In this document: positions 54,587-62,515 of the stretch, one piece after another
How positions within the stretch are numbered: position 1 is the stretch's first letter
Layout: each line of letters starts with the position of its first letter
Origin: Deltaproteobacteria bacterium
GTDB lineage: Bacteria > Desulfobacterota > JADFVX01
Assembly: GCA_029860075.1 (NCBI GenBank)
Contig: JAOUBX010000002.1
Coordinates: forward strand, 1 to 64,000
Direction of reading: 5' to 3'
Length of the DNA: 64,000 nucleotides
Notes under the pieces: generated by a model
What the model was told of the DNA's origin: nothing
What the model saw: only the letters and a program-made list of their open reading frames with translations
The model's database searches: none
Position numbers and translations under genes: made by a program

Positions 54587-55453
54587 TTAAACCTTCACGT
54601 AAACAGGGCCACCCCTGTGAAATTCAAGCCTGAAAGGTATCTTTTTCACATCGATTATTTCAGCATTGCCAAGAATCAAGGCCCCCCCTTTCGGCAGAAG
54701 CTCATAAAATTTCCGGGCAATTCTCTCCTTTACTTCCTCGGGAAAATAGATAAAAACGTTTCTGCATAAAATAACATCCACTCCCCGGAAGATATCAAGG
54801 GAATCAACATGAATCAGGTTAGCATGCCGATATGTTATCATATTCTTTACTTCATCCGTAGCATGAAAATGGCTATTCTTCTCTACAAAATATTTCTTCC
54901 TGAAATTCTTCATGGGAACCCTGAAGGAATTTTCGCTAAATTCTCCTTTCCTTGCCTTTTCCAGGGCGCTGGTAGAAATATCAGTGGCCATAATGGAAAG
55001 GGACCAGTGAGAAAGTTCCTTAAAATACTCCTTTAGAAGTATTGCAAGCGTCAGCGGTTCTTCGCCGGTGGAGCAGACAGCGCTCCAGAAACGAAGCCTG
55101 TAATCATTGACGCTGTTTTTCCTTTCAATAATCCGCTTGAGGACGATGTCCCTTAAGCTATCAAGCTGTTCCTTGTGGCGGAAAAAGCTCGTTTCCTGAA
55201 CCGTAATGAGATTAATGAGCTGCTGGAACTCACTTTCCGGCCCTTCATCGCTATATTTTATCTTGTAAAAATATTCCCTGTAATCGGAAATGCTGCTGAC
55301 CCTCATTCTTTCCTGAATGCGGTATTCGAGATAATCAACACGATTATCCCTTATCCTTATGCCCGTTTTGTCACAGATAAAATCCCTGAAAACGGCAAAG
55401 TCTTCAGGACCGAGGCTTTCCATATTTTCTGAGTCGCCAAAATCAAAGACCAT
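54587..55453 (-). CDS. cheR: Chemotaxis methyltransferase CheR (second copy)
   Basis: 288 residues. CheR N domain (about 15-75), SAM domain with FWSAVCSTGEEP and ILCRNVFIYF. The usual SAG of the glycine motif is SAV here. It overlaps HEAT protein 2 by 11 bp at its start, so it is translationally coupled to it. Confidence 0.93.
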   Translation of the reverse strand: MVFDFGDSENMESLGPEDFAVFRDFICDKTGIRIRDNRVDYLEYRIQERMRVSSISDYREYFYKIKYSDEGPESEFQQLINLITVQETSFFRHKEQLDSLRDIVLKRIIERKNSVNDYRLRFWSAVCSTGEEPLTLAILLKEYFKELSHWSLSIMATDISTSALEKARKGEFSENSFRVPMKNFRKKYFVEKNSHFHATDEVKNMITYRHANLIHVDSLDIFRGVDVILCRNVFIYFPEEVKERIARKFYELLPKGGALILGNAEIIDVKKIPFRLEFHRGGPVYVKV

Positions 55454-57458
55454 TCTTTACTCTTGAGTCAATGGAAAAGATTGCCGCTTTTTTTACGAAA
55501 AGGCTTTCATCATGGAGCATGGATTTCAATTTATGGAGACTTTCTTCATCACTGAAACGGGCCAGACCCTTAACGGCGGCTTCTCTTACTTTCCAGGATT
55601 GATCATCAAGGGCCTGCATAAAGAGTGATTTGGAAGCAGCGTCATCAACGGGGAGGAGTGTTTCGAGAAAAGTCTGCCTTACATCCTCATCATCTTCATT
55701 TTCCCATTGAATGAGATTTGCCATAATCTCTTCAGGAGAGATCGCTGCAAGCGATTTTAGTGATGCGATCCTGACAACACCCACATCATCGTGAAGGGTT
55801 TTTCTCAGGGTCTCAATAGCCCGCTTATCTTTCAATATTCCCAGCGACTGGATAGAATGATACCTCACCCAGGGATCACCGTCCTGTGCCGTTAAGAGGA
55901 GCGGCTGCACCCCTCTTATATCTTTCAGCCTGCCAAGGACAATGGCCGCCGATTTTCTCAGTGCGGGATCTTCACTTCCGAGCAGCATAACGGGAATGGA
56001 CCCTACACCACTTTTCCCTTCTATCCCGGCGAGGGCAAAAACGGCTGCCTCTTTGACAGCGCTCTTATTCGCAAGAAGAAGTTCCTCCATAGCGTCCCTT
56101 GCCTCATCCACTTTCAGCAAGCCCATGATTTCCGCAATAGAGCGGCTCAATCTGTCACAGCCTCCCTTGAGCCTTAACAGGAGCCCCCTGCAATCATCAA
56201 CGTCAAGCTTCATATTGACGATAGCCCTTACGGCTGATGAACGAATAATTTCCGAATGGTCTTCAAGAAAAGGATAAAGCTTCCCGGCAGAACTTCTGTC
56301 TCCCAGTTTACCAAGCAGGTTAATGGCTGCAAGCCTCATGTCTTCATCTTCATCGTCGAGAGTATTCAGGGCATACTTAAGGGCCCTGCTATCGTTGATC
56401 TCCTCCAGGGCTTGCATTGCCAGCAGTTTTGCCCTTTTTTCGGGAATATCCATAAAGTTTACAAGGGAATCGACAGATGCCGTCCCCATCTGTACGAGAG
56501 ACTCCTCGGCCTTTTTGCTCACATGGTAGTCTTCATCTTCAAGCAATTTCGTCAGGGGCTTGACCGCTCTTTCCGCTTTCAGCCACCCGAGAACAACGGC
56601 GGCAGAGGCCCTCGCCTCCGCATCATCACTGCTTAAGGTTGTAATGAGTCCTCTCGTCAGGATATCCTTTTTAAAATCAAGGGGAAAAAAACCGTCATCA
56701 TCAATACGAACGTTCTTCTCCTTGATTCGCACAAGGGCCTTTACTGAAGAAGAGAGGATCTCTTCATTGTCGCTTTCCAGGTTATCAATGAGAGCAGGAA
56801 TAGCTTTAACGTCACCAATCTTACCAAGCGCGTCACTTGCGGGAGCAAGGAGAAAAAAATCGCTCTTCATCACTTCGAGTATCTTGTCAACGGCCCCCGC
56901 ATCGCCCATATCACCAAGGGCCTCGAGGGTGGCTATCTGAATCCACATCTCTTCATCGAGACAGGGGAGGAGAAAATCAACAGCGCCACTGTCTTTTAAT
57001 TTTCCAAGGGCCAGAATAATGTAATACCTGGAATCCCCCCTTGACCTTGAAAGCGCTCCCAGGAGCGGCTGCAATGCTCTCGCCTTCCCGATATCACCGA
57101 GACAATCGGCAGCGTACCTCACCGTATCGTCATCGTCATCTTCCAATGCTTTGGCAAGCGCATCTATAGCCGGCTCCCCAAGACCTGTCAGGATCTTGAC
57201 GGCCGAGTTCCTCACCCTGGCGTCCCTGTCTTTCAGTATGGAAAGGAAAAGGGCAAGGCCCGACTCATCACCCACTTTTAAAATTGACTCAACGGCCATC
57301 TCTCTGACAAGCCAGTTATCATCACCAAAAGCATCGATAAGCGCTCTTAGCCCTTTATCAGATTTTACGGTGCCCAGCCGGTTTGCAGCTTCGCGCCGTA
57401 CAATTTCATCCCCTCCTTTTAATTCCCCTATCAGCTTGTCTATTAATGCGTCATCCAT
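55443..57458 (-). CDS. HEAT-repeat protein 2
   Basis: 671 residues, about 20 HEAT repeats (AVKILTGLGEPAIDALAKAL, AADCLGDIGKARALQPLLGAL). No signal or membrane segment. Same length and place (before cheR) as HEAT protein 1. Possible scaffold or methylation-related adaptor. Confidence 0.88.
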   Translation of the reverse strand: MDDALIDKLIGELKGGDEIVRREAANRLGTVKSDKGLRALIDAFGDDNWLVREMAVESILKVGDESGLALFLSILKDRDARVRNSAVKILTGLGEPAIDALAKALEDDDDDTVRYAADCLGDIGKARALQPLLGALSRSRGDSRYYIILALGKLKDSGAVDFLLPCLDEEMWIQIATLEALGDMGDAGAVDKILEVMKSDFFLLAPASDALGKIGDVKAIPALIDNLESDNEEILSSSVKALVRIKEKNVRIDDDGFFPLDFKKDILTRGLITTLSSDDAEARASAAVVLGWLKAERAVKPLTKLLEDEDYHVSKKAEESLVQMGTASVDSLVNFMDIPEKRAKLLAMQALEEINDSRALKYALNTLDDEDEDMRLAAINLLGKLGDRSSAGKLYPFLEDHSEIIRSSAVRAIVNMKLDVDDCRGLLLRLKGGCDRLSRSIAEIMGLLKVDEARDAMEELLLANKSAVKEAAVFALAGIEGKSGVGSIPVMLLGSEDPALRKSAAIVLGRLKDIRGVQPLLLTAQDGDPWVRYHSIQSLGILKDKRAIETLRKTLHDDVGVVRIASLKSLAAISPEEIMANLIQWENEDDEDVRQTFLETLLPVDDAASKSLFMQALDDQSWKVREAAVKGLARFSDEESLHKLKSMLHDESLFVKKAAIFSIDSRVKNGL

Positions 57459-57493
57459 AAGCGAGCACCTTTTATCCGCCAGCTATTTTCACC

Positions 57494-59080
57494 TCATGTT
57501 TCCGCTCTCTTATTATAAAGGGGCTTTGACTCTCCATGAATCTTGTTTTTTATCTCTTCAATAGAATGGGCAAGGCCTTTTATTGCACTGATATTTTCCT
57601 TTGAAATAAAGCTCATAATCTCTGTTGCCTGCTTTATCTGCACGCTGTCGCAGTCTTGTTGCTCCGTCAATCCCGACAGTTCTTCAACCATGGTAATGAC
57701 ACTACTAATAACCTCTGAAATATCCTTCGATGAATTACGCTGCCCGTCAATAGCAGCTTTCACTTCCTCCGTAAGACTGACCATGAGGTTTGCCGATTCA
57801 TCAACCAACTTGTTTATCTTGACATGTTCATCAATCGATTTTGCCGATATTTCCAGGTTTTTAGTCTCCCGCTCAATAGCCGAATAAACTTCATCGGCCA
57901 TCCTGGCCTGCTTGCCCGTTGCCGTGAGAATATCTTTCGACATCTGAACGGAAGTGCCCGACCTTTCCTGGATCTTTTTAAGTATTTCACCTGCCCTGTT
58001 GACAAGGCCAACGCCTTCCTCCACCCCCCACATACCCACTTCATTGGCCTGGACGGTGCTTTGAACCATCTCCTGGATAACATCGATCATTTGCGTTATT
58101 TCTATGGTAGAGGTTGATGTCTGGCTTGCCAGTTTCTCCATTTCATTGGCCACAACGGCAAAGGATTTTCCGTGTTCACCGGCCTGTGAAGCAATGATGG
58201 AGGCATTAAGGGCAAGCAGATTTATTCTCGTTGTCACGTTATGTATGAGTTTGACAATATTTCCAATTTCATCCGATCTGTCACCCAGTGTTTTGATAAC
58301 ACTTGAAGATTCGGTAACGATACTTTTCAGGTTTTCCATACTGCTGATTGTTTTCCTCACCGAATCAACGCCATGCTCCGCCTCCCTGGCCACATCTTCA
58401 GAGACCTTGTAGGATTCGAGGGCGCTCGTTTCTATATCTTTTGCAAAGGCATTAATCTCCTTTATCCCGCCGGAACTTTCCTCCGAAGAGCGGATCAGAT
58501 TGCCGAAATTATCGTTAATAACCCTAACGGAAGCGTTCATCTCCTTAATATCCTGAATCGCCTTTTCAAGCGCTTTTAAAACCTCCTGATTTTGGTTGCT
58601 GATATTTCCGACAGAATCGATCATACCGATAACCGTTTTCGATGCCTTGTTTACGGAAGGCGACAAGTGTTCTATCATGGAAACGGTTTTATGTATGGAA
58701 TTGCTGATCCCTTCGATTGAACCCATGGTCTCTTCCAGGGAAAATGTTTGCGCATCCGTGCCGAGGCTCAGGTTGGAAGCTTTTTCACAAAGGTCTTCAA
58801 TGGCGGCCCTGCTTTCCCTTATTATGGCTAAAAGTTCTCTGCTCTGCCCTTCTTGTTCCATGAGGAGCGCTTTAGAATCAACGTCCGGCAGGGAAGAGGT
58901 TTCAGGCAATGCAATGACAGCGTAGAAAGGAAAGACTGCAAGAAGAGCAACAAGCACTGTTAAGAGAGAAGAACCGAGGAAGAACTGATTAAAAACCAGG
59001 GCATAAAAAAGGGCAATTAATATATAAAGGGAGTATGAACGGGGAATTGACAGAATTTTTTTTAGTTGCTCTAATCTCAT
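57494..59080 (-). CDS. MCP-like protein with two short membrane segments and no sensor (MCP3)
   Basis: 528 residues. Two hydrophobic stretches about 15-31 and 38-60, no periplasmic domain and no clear HAMP, then the signalling domain with tip [23 protein letters not shown] at 59080. It is about 35 bp upstream of HEAT2. Confidence 0.85.
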   Translation of the reverse strand: MRLEQLKKILSIPRSYSLYILIALFYALVFNQFFLGSSLLTVLVALLAVFPFYAVIALPETSSLPDVDSKALLMEQEGQSRELLAIIRESRAAIEDLCEKASNLSLGTDAQTFSLEETMGSIEGISNSIHKTVSMIEHLSPSVNKASKTVIGMIDSVGNISNQNQEVLKALEKAIQDIKEMNASVRVINDNFGNLIRSSEESSGGIKEINAFAKDIETSALESYKVSEDVAREAEHGVDSVRKTISSMENLKSIVTESSSVIKTLGDRSDEIGNIVKLIHNVTTRINLLALNASIIASQAGEHGKSFAVVANEMEKLASQTSTSTIEITQMIDVIQEMVQSTVQANEVGMWGVEEGVGLVNRAGEILKKIQERSGTSVQMSKDILTATGKQARMADEVYSAIERETKNLEISAKSIDEHVKINKLVDESANLMVSLTEEVKAAIDGQRNSSKDISEVISSVITMVEELSGLTEQQDCDSVQIKQATEIMSFISKENISAIKGLAHSIEEIKNKIHGESKPLYNKRAET

Positions 59081-59157
59081 AACCCGGAAAATATTAAGTT
59101 GATTTTACATACGAAAACAAAGCATTAGCTCATCCGGAATAATAATGAACTCCCATG

Positions 59158-59535
59158 CTATGGGTTTAACTCAAGGGCTTCAACGGCCTTGGCAACAAGA
59201 TCCAGCGATTTAAAAGGCTTTTCAAAATAGAAGTAAGCGCCGAGTTCCAGGCTTTTTTCCTTGTTCTGCGATGACGGCAGGGCCGAAAGCATAATGATGG
59301 GAACATCTTTCACTTCTTCCGTTTCCTTAAATTTCCTGCAAACCTCGAAACCGTCCATGCCGGGCATCATAATGTCCAGAATAATAACATCGGGCCGCAC
59401 CCGCTTTAATATGGCAAAAGATTCATCACCGCTTTTTGCATACTCCACCTTAAATCCTTTGGCCGTAAAAAGGAAGCCGAGCATTTTACTGAGTTTTTCA
59501 TCGTCATCAATAATTAAAATAATTTTTTCCACCAT
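59158..59535 (-). CDS. Single-domain response regulator, first gene of the chemosensory run
   Basis: 125 residues. Receiver with D10-D12, phospho-acceptor D54 (LDIMMPGMDG), K in FEKPF. Start at ATG 59533-59535 directly next to GAGGAGG; a GTG at 59530-59532 has more normal spacing, and the upstream in-frame codons to 59610 look non-coding. Two candidate promoters lie just upstream. Confidence 0.88.
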   Translation of the reverse strand: MVEKIILIIDDDEKLSKMLGFLFTAKGFKVEYAKSGDESFAILKRVRPDVIILDIMMPGMDGFEVCRKFKETEEVKDVPIIMLSALPSSQNKEKSLELGAYFYFEKPFKSLDLVAKAVEALELNP

Positions 59536-59573
59536 ACCTCCTCGATTTCGGTTTTCAGGCTCATTGATTAAAA

Positions 59574-59602
59574 AGTATAACAAAAAAAGGGAATTACTGA
59601 AA
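59574..59602 (-). promoter_or_regulatory. Candidate sigma70 promoter of the chemosensory run
   Basis: Minus strand TTTCAG (59602-59597), 17-base spacer, TATACT (59579-59574); predicted start about 32 bases before the receiver gene. A second pair TTGACA (59629-59624)/TAACTT (59606-59601) has the same 17-base spacing. Confidence 0.45.
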
Positions 59603-59622
59603 GTTATCACTACAGGATAGGC

Positions 59623-59636
59623 TTGTCAATTGACAA
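59623..59636. promoter_or_regulatory. TTGTCAATTGACAA palindrome
   Basis: A 14-bp perfect palindrome covering the -35 of the further promoter candidate. It has the size and symmetry of a dimeric repressor or activator site. Confidence 0.45.
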
Positions 59637-59769
59637 ATTGAGAATGATGTAAATAGTAAACAAGGCGCTTACACTTAACTTCGGGCCATGGAGCGCTATA
59701 TTTTACCTTAAGAGGAAAGCGTATTTTTAAACCCTTTCCCGGAAATTTACAAGACCAGGCGCATTTGTT

Positions 59770-60378
59770 TCAGCCAATCCAGCTATAATCACCAACGCCT
59801 TCCCTGAGAAGAGCGGGACTATCTCCCGTCAGGTCTACAATCGTTGAGGGCTCTCCCGGAAGCATTCCTGCATCGATAGTCAAATCGAGAATCTTGCCCA
59901 TAAAAAGATCGATTTCACCGGGGTCGGAAATAACATCTCTCCCTGACACATTGGCGCTCGTGCTGATAATGGGATTCCCCAGTTTTTCCACGAGCATCGT
60001 CGCAATGGCATTATCAGGAATCCTGATGCCCACTGTCTTTCTTTTGGGCATGAGCATTCTCGGCACCACACTGGAAGCTTCAAGGATGAACGTATAGGGA
60101 CCGGGCAAAAAACGCTTCATTATCCTGTAGGCATAATTGGATACTTTGGCGAACTTGCTGATATGAGAGAGATCGGAACAAACAAAACTCATCGGTTTAT
60201 TACGGTCTCTCCCTTTGAGAAGATAAATTCTCTCAAGGGCCTTTTTGTTAAAGATATCGCAGCCGATACCGTAAATCGTATCGGTAGGGTAGGCAATAAC
60301 GCCCCCCTCTTTCAGGACATCGACAACCCTGTTTATGAGCCGTTCCTGAGGATTATCAGGATTGATATGAATTAACGT
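59770..60378 (-). CDS. Sua5/YrdC/TsaC threonylcarbamoyl-AMP synthase, probable ACG start
   Basis: About 202 residues. It makes threonylcarbamoyl-AMP for the t6A37 modification of ANN-decoding tRNAs. The motif GGVIAYPTDTIYGIGCD is at about 26-42 and KGRDRNKPMSFVC at about 54-66. The C-terminal half has LPGPYTFIL, RIPDN, ISTSANVSG. The open frame runs upstream from the ATG at 60192 through all of these conserved residues to a TAG at 60427-60429 without any ATG, GTG or TTG. ACG (60376-60378) is at the position of the usual Met before LxxINP, five bases after GGAGG. An in-frame ATG at 60192 would delete the active-site core, so it cannot be the start. Confidence 0.85.
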   Translation of the reverse strand, partial: TLIHINPDNPQERLINRVVDVLKEGGVIAYPTDTIYGIGCDIFNKKALERIYLLKGRDRNKPMSFVCSDLSHISKFAKVSNYAYRIMKRFLPGPYTFILEASSVVPRMLMPKRKTVGIRIPDNAIATMLVEKLGNPIISTSANVSGRDVISDPGEIDLFMGKILDLTIDAGMLPGEPSTIVDLTGDSPALLREGVGDYSWIG

Positions 60379-60680
60379 AAGCCCCTCCCCTGGAAAAAAT
60401 ATAGTCTCAAATACCCCTAAATCCCTCTAAATCAAAGGGGGACCACTGTTCCCCCCTTTGAAAAGGGGGGTGAGGGGGGGATTTATTGCGACAAAAACTA
60501 TCATCCTAAAAACAGCAGGTAGATCATTCCACCAAAGAAAAGCATTCTACACATTAAGAGTAAGCTTTTCAATACCTGCAACAGCCCTGACTGATACTAA
60601 TATGGAAAAGAGTGGAAGAAAGGTGAAAAACAGTAAAAAAGCCTTTCCCCATAAACGCAAGCCCTGCCCGCCCCGCATAT
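60379..60680. other. Intergenic region between sua5 and the succinate/fumarate genes
   Basis: About 300 bp. Holds the C/G-rich palindromic element at 60433-60470; the rest is A-rich plus-strand sequence with no convincing gene or RNA. Confidence 0.55.
60433..60470. repeat. CAAAGGGGG/CCCCCTTTG palindromic repeat
   Basis: CAAAGGGGG (60433-60441) pairs with CCCCCTTTG (60452-60460); alternatively CCCCCC (60451-60456) pairs with GGGGGG (60465-60470). The two hairpins exclude each other. Similar to 709-725. Confidence 0.65.
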
Positions 60681-61568
60681 TCAACTCTTCTGCCCTTCCA
60701 GAACGGCTTCTACAACACTGTGCGGTGAGACGAGGTGCTTTTTGAACTTCAGTTCGCCCACATCGGCGCCCAGGGCAAGAGCCACCAGTTGAGAAAGGTT
60801 AAATACGGGCAGCCCGGTCTTCCTTTTATAAAGTTTCTCCGCTTCACCCTGATAAACATCGAGCGAGATATCACAGAGAGGACAGGGAGTAACCATGCAA
60901 TCAGCGCCTTTATCTTTGGCTTCCTGAAGCCTCTTTCCACCTGCCTTGAGTGAGGCCCTTTCGTTGACAAGAAGGGTATGAAAACCGCAGCAGCGCGTTT
61001 TCCCCCTGTATTCAACAGTATGGCCGCCAAGGGCATTGATAACAAGGTCGAGAGACCGGGGGTTCCTGGGATCTTCAAAACCGAGAATTTCTCCGGGCCT
61101 TAAGGTATGACAGCCGTAAAAAGCGGCAATATTAAGCATATTGAGGGGTCTTTTAACATGATTTCTCAATTTCTGGGGACCATAGTCTTTTGCCAGCACC
61201 CAGAGAAGATGCGTCATCTCCACACCTCCCTTGTATTCCATGCCGACCTCTCTCAATACCTTATTGGTCCGCTCAAGAAGTTCGGCGTCAGACTTGAGGT
61301 CATAATTGATTTTGGCCATGGTCTGAAGGCATGTGCTGCATATGGTAAGGATATTGAGGCCCATCTCTTCGGCAATGGCAAAGATCCTTGCATTGATAAC
61401 GTAACTAAGCTCCCTGTTGGCCTCATCAAGGCATCCGGCCCCACAGCATGTGGCATTATTCATAGGGACAAGTTCAATGCCCAGCATCTGCGCCACCATC
61501 CTCGTCGTGTGGTCTGCTTCCTTCGTTATCGCTTCTGCGGCACAACCGGGGTAGTAGGCATATTTCAT
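60681..61568 (-). CDS. SdhE/HdrB-like CCG-domain subunit of succinate dehydrogenase/fumarate reductase
   Basis: 295 residues with two CCG-type Cys-rich motifs: YYPGC...CCGAGC and CSTC in the first half, YGCH...TRCCGFH...CPLCD in the second. HdrB-type subunits bind unusual iron-sulfur clusters. Here it replaces the usual cytochrome b anchor of the SdhABE/MfrABE-type enzymes. It overlaps sdhB by 4 bp. Confidence 0.9.
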   Translation of the reverse strand: MKYAYYPGCAAEAITKEADHTTRMVAQMLGIELVPMNNATCCGAGCLDEANRELSYVINARIFAIAEEMGLNILTICSTCLQTMAKINYDLKSDAELLERTNKVLREVGMEYKGGVEMTHLLWVLAKDYGPQKLRNHVKRPLNMLNIAAFYGCHTLRPGEILGFEDPRNPRSLDLVINALGGHTVEYRGKTRCCGFHTLLVNERASLKAGGKRLQEAKDKGADCMVTPCPLCDISLDVYQGEAEKLYKRKTGLPVFNLSQLVALALGADVGELKFKKHLVSPHSVVEAVLEGQKS

Positions 61569-62506
61569 TTTTCTACTTCCATGATCTCATAAATTTTTTC
61601 CACATCCTCTATGCCCTCGATATCCCTGAGAATAGGAAAAGGAACCTTTCCCTTCATCTGCATCCTGAGCGCCATCGGTATCATGCCGAAAGATCTGAGC
61701 ACACCTACCGTTTTGAGAGGCATCGTCGTTTCATTAAGTTTGCCATGGCTTTTAATATCGGACTGAAAGGCCATAATATGCCGCACCCCTTTATTGTCGG
61801 TAATGCCGGCCTTAACGGCCTCTTCCCTGATCTTTACAATCTGGTCGAGAGGGCGCACCTCTTTGGGGCACCGGTCGATGCAGAGATTGCACCGCGTACA
61901 ATCCCATACGTTGCAATCTTCACTCAAAATTTCGAGCCGTTCCTGCTTCATTGAATCTCTTACGTCGGCGACAAAGCGCCAGCCCTTGGCAAGGGCGGCG
62001 GGGCCCATGAAATTATCGTCCGTCTCCCTGATGGTACAGTCACCAAAACAGGAACCGCACATAATGCAGTTTGCCGACTCATGAATTGCTTTCGCTTCTT
62101 CGCTGGTGACGACATTCTCCCTGTCACCTTCGGCCTCCTTCGGTTCGAGCCAGGGCATGGTTTTCTCAATTTCATGCCAGAAGGGATGAAAGTTTACGAT
62201 AAGGTCTTTAATAACAGGCATATTGCCCAGCGGTTCAATGTGGATATCCTTTTCACCCCAGTCAATAGCGTCAAGGCGTGTATTGCAGGCAAGAACAGCC
62301 ACACCGTTAACGGTAAGGGCACAGGAGCCGCAGATGGAACTCCTGCATGACTTCCTGAAGGTTAGGGTACCATCCTGATCTTCCTTTATTTTAATAAGGG
62401 CCTCCAGGATGGTTGCATTTTTTTCGATATCCAGGACAAAACCCTGAATATAATCATCATCCATCGTCTCCGGATCAAATCTCTTGATAAATATCTTCCG
62501 TCTCAT
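61565..62506 (-). CDS. sdhB: Succinate dehydrogenase/fumarate reductase iron-sulfur subunit
   Basis: 313 residues. [2Fe-2S] plant-type Cys set in CRSSICGSC and LAC, then CIMCGSCFGDC and CTRCNLCIDRCP for the [4Fe-4S]/[3Fe-4S] clusters. It passes electrons between the flavoprotein and the CCG subunit. ATG preceded by GAGGTAAGG; 9 bp after sdhA. Confidence 0.95.
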   Translation of the reverse strand: MRRKIFIKRFDPETMDDDYIQGFVLDIEKNATILEALIKIKEDQDGTLTFRKSCRSSICGSCALTVNGVAVLACNTRLDAIDWGEKDIHIEPLGNMPVIKDLIVNFHPFWHEIEKTMPWLEPKEAEGDRENVVTSEEAKAIHESANCIMCGSCFGDCTIRETDDNFMGPAALAKGWRFVADVRDSMKQERLEILSEDCNVWDCTRCNLCIDRCPKEVRPLDQIVKIREEAVKAGITDNKGVRHIMAFQSDIKSHGKLNETTMPLKTVGVLRSFGMIPMALRMQMKGKVPFPILRDIEGIEDVEKIYEIMEVEK

Positions 62507-62515
62507 GACCTTACC

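Noticed and set aside
60192-60192. ATG at 60192 as the start of the Sua5 gene
   Set aside because: Would remove the conserved YrdC core that is in the same open frame upstream.
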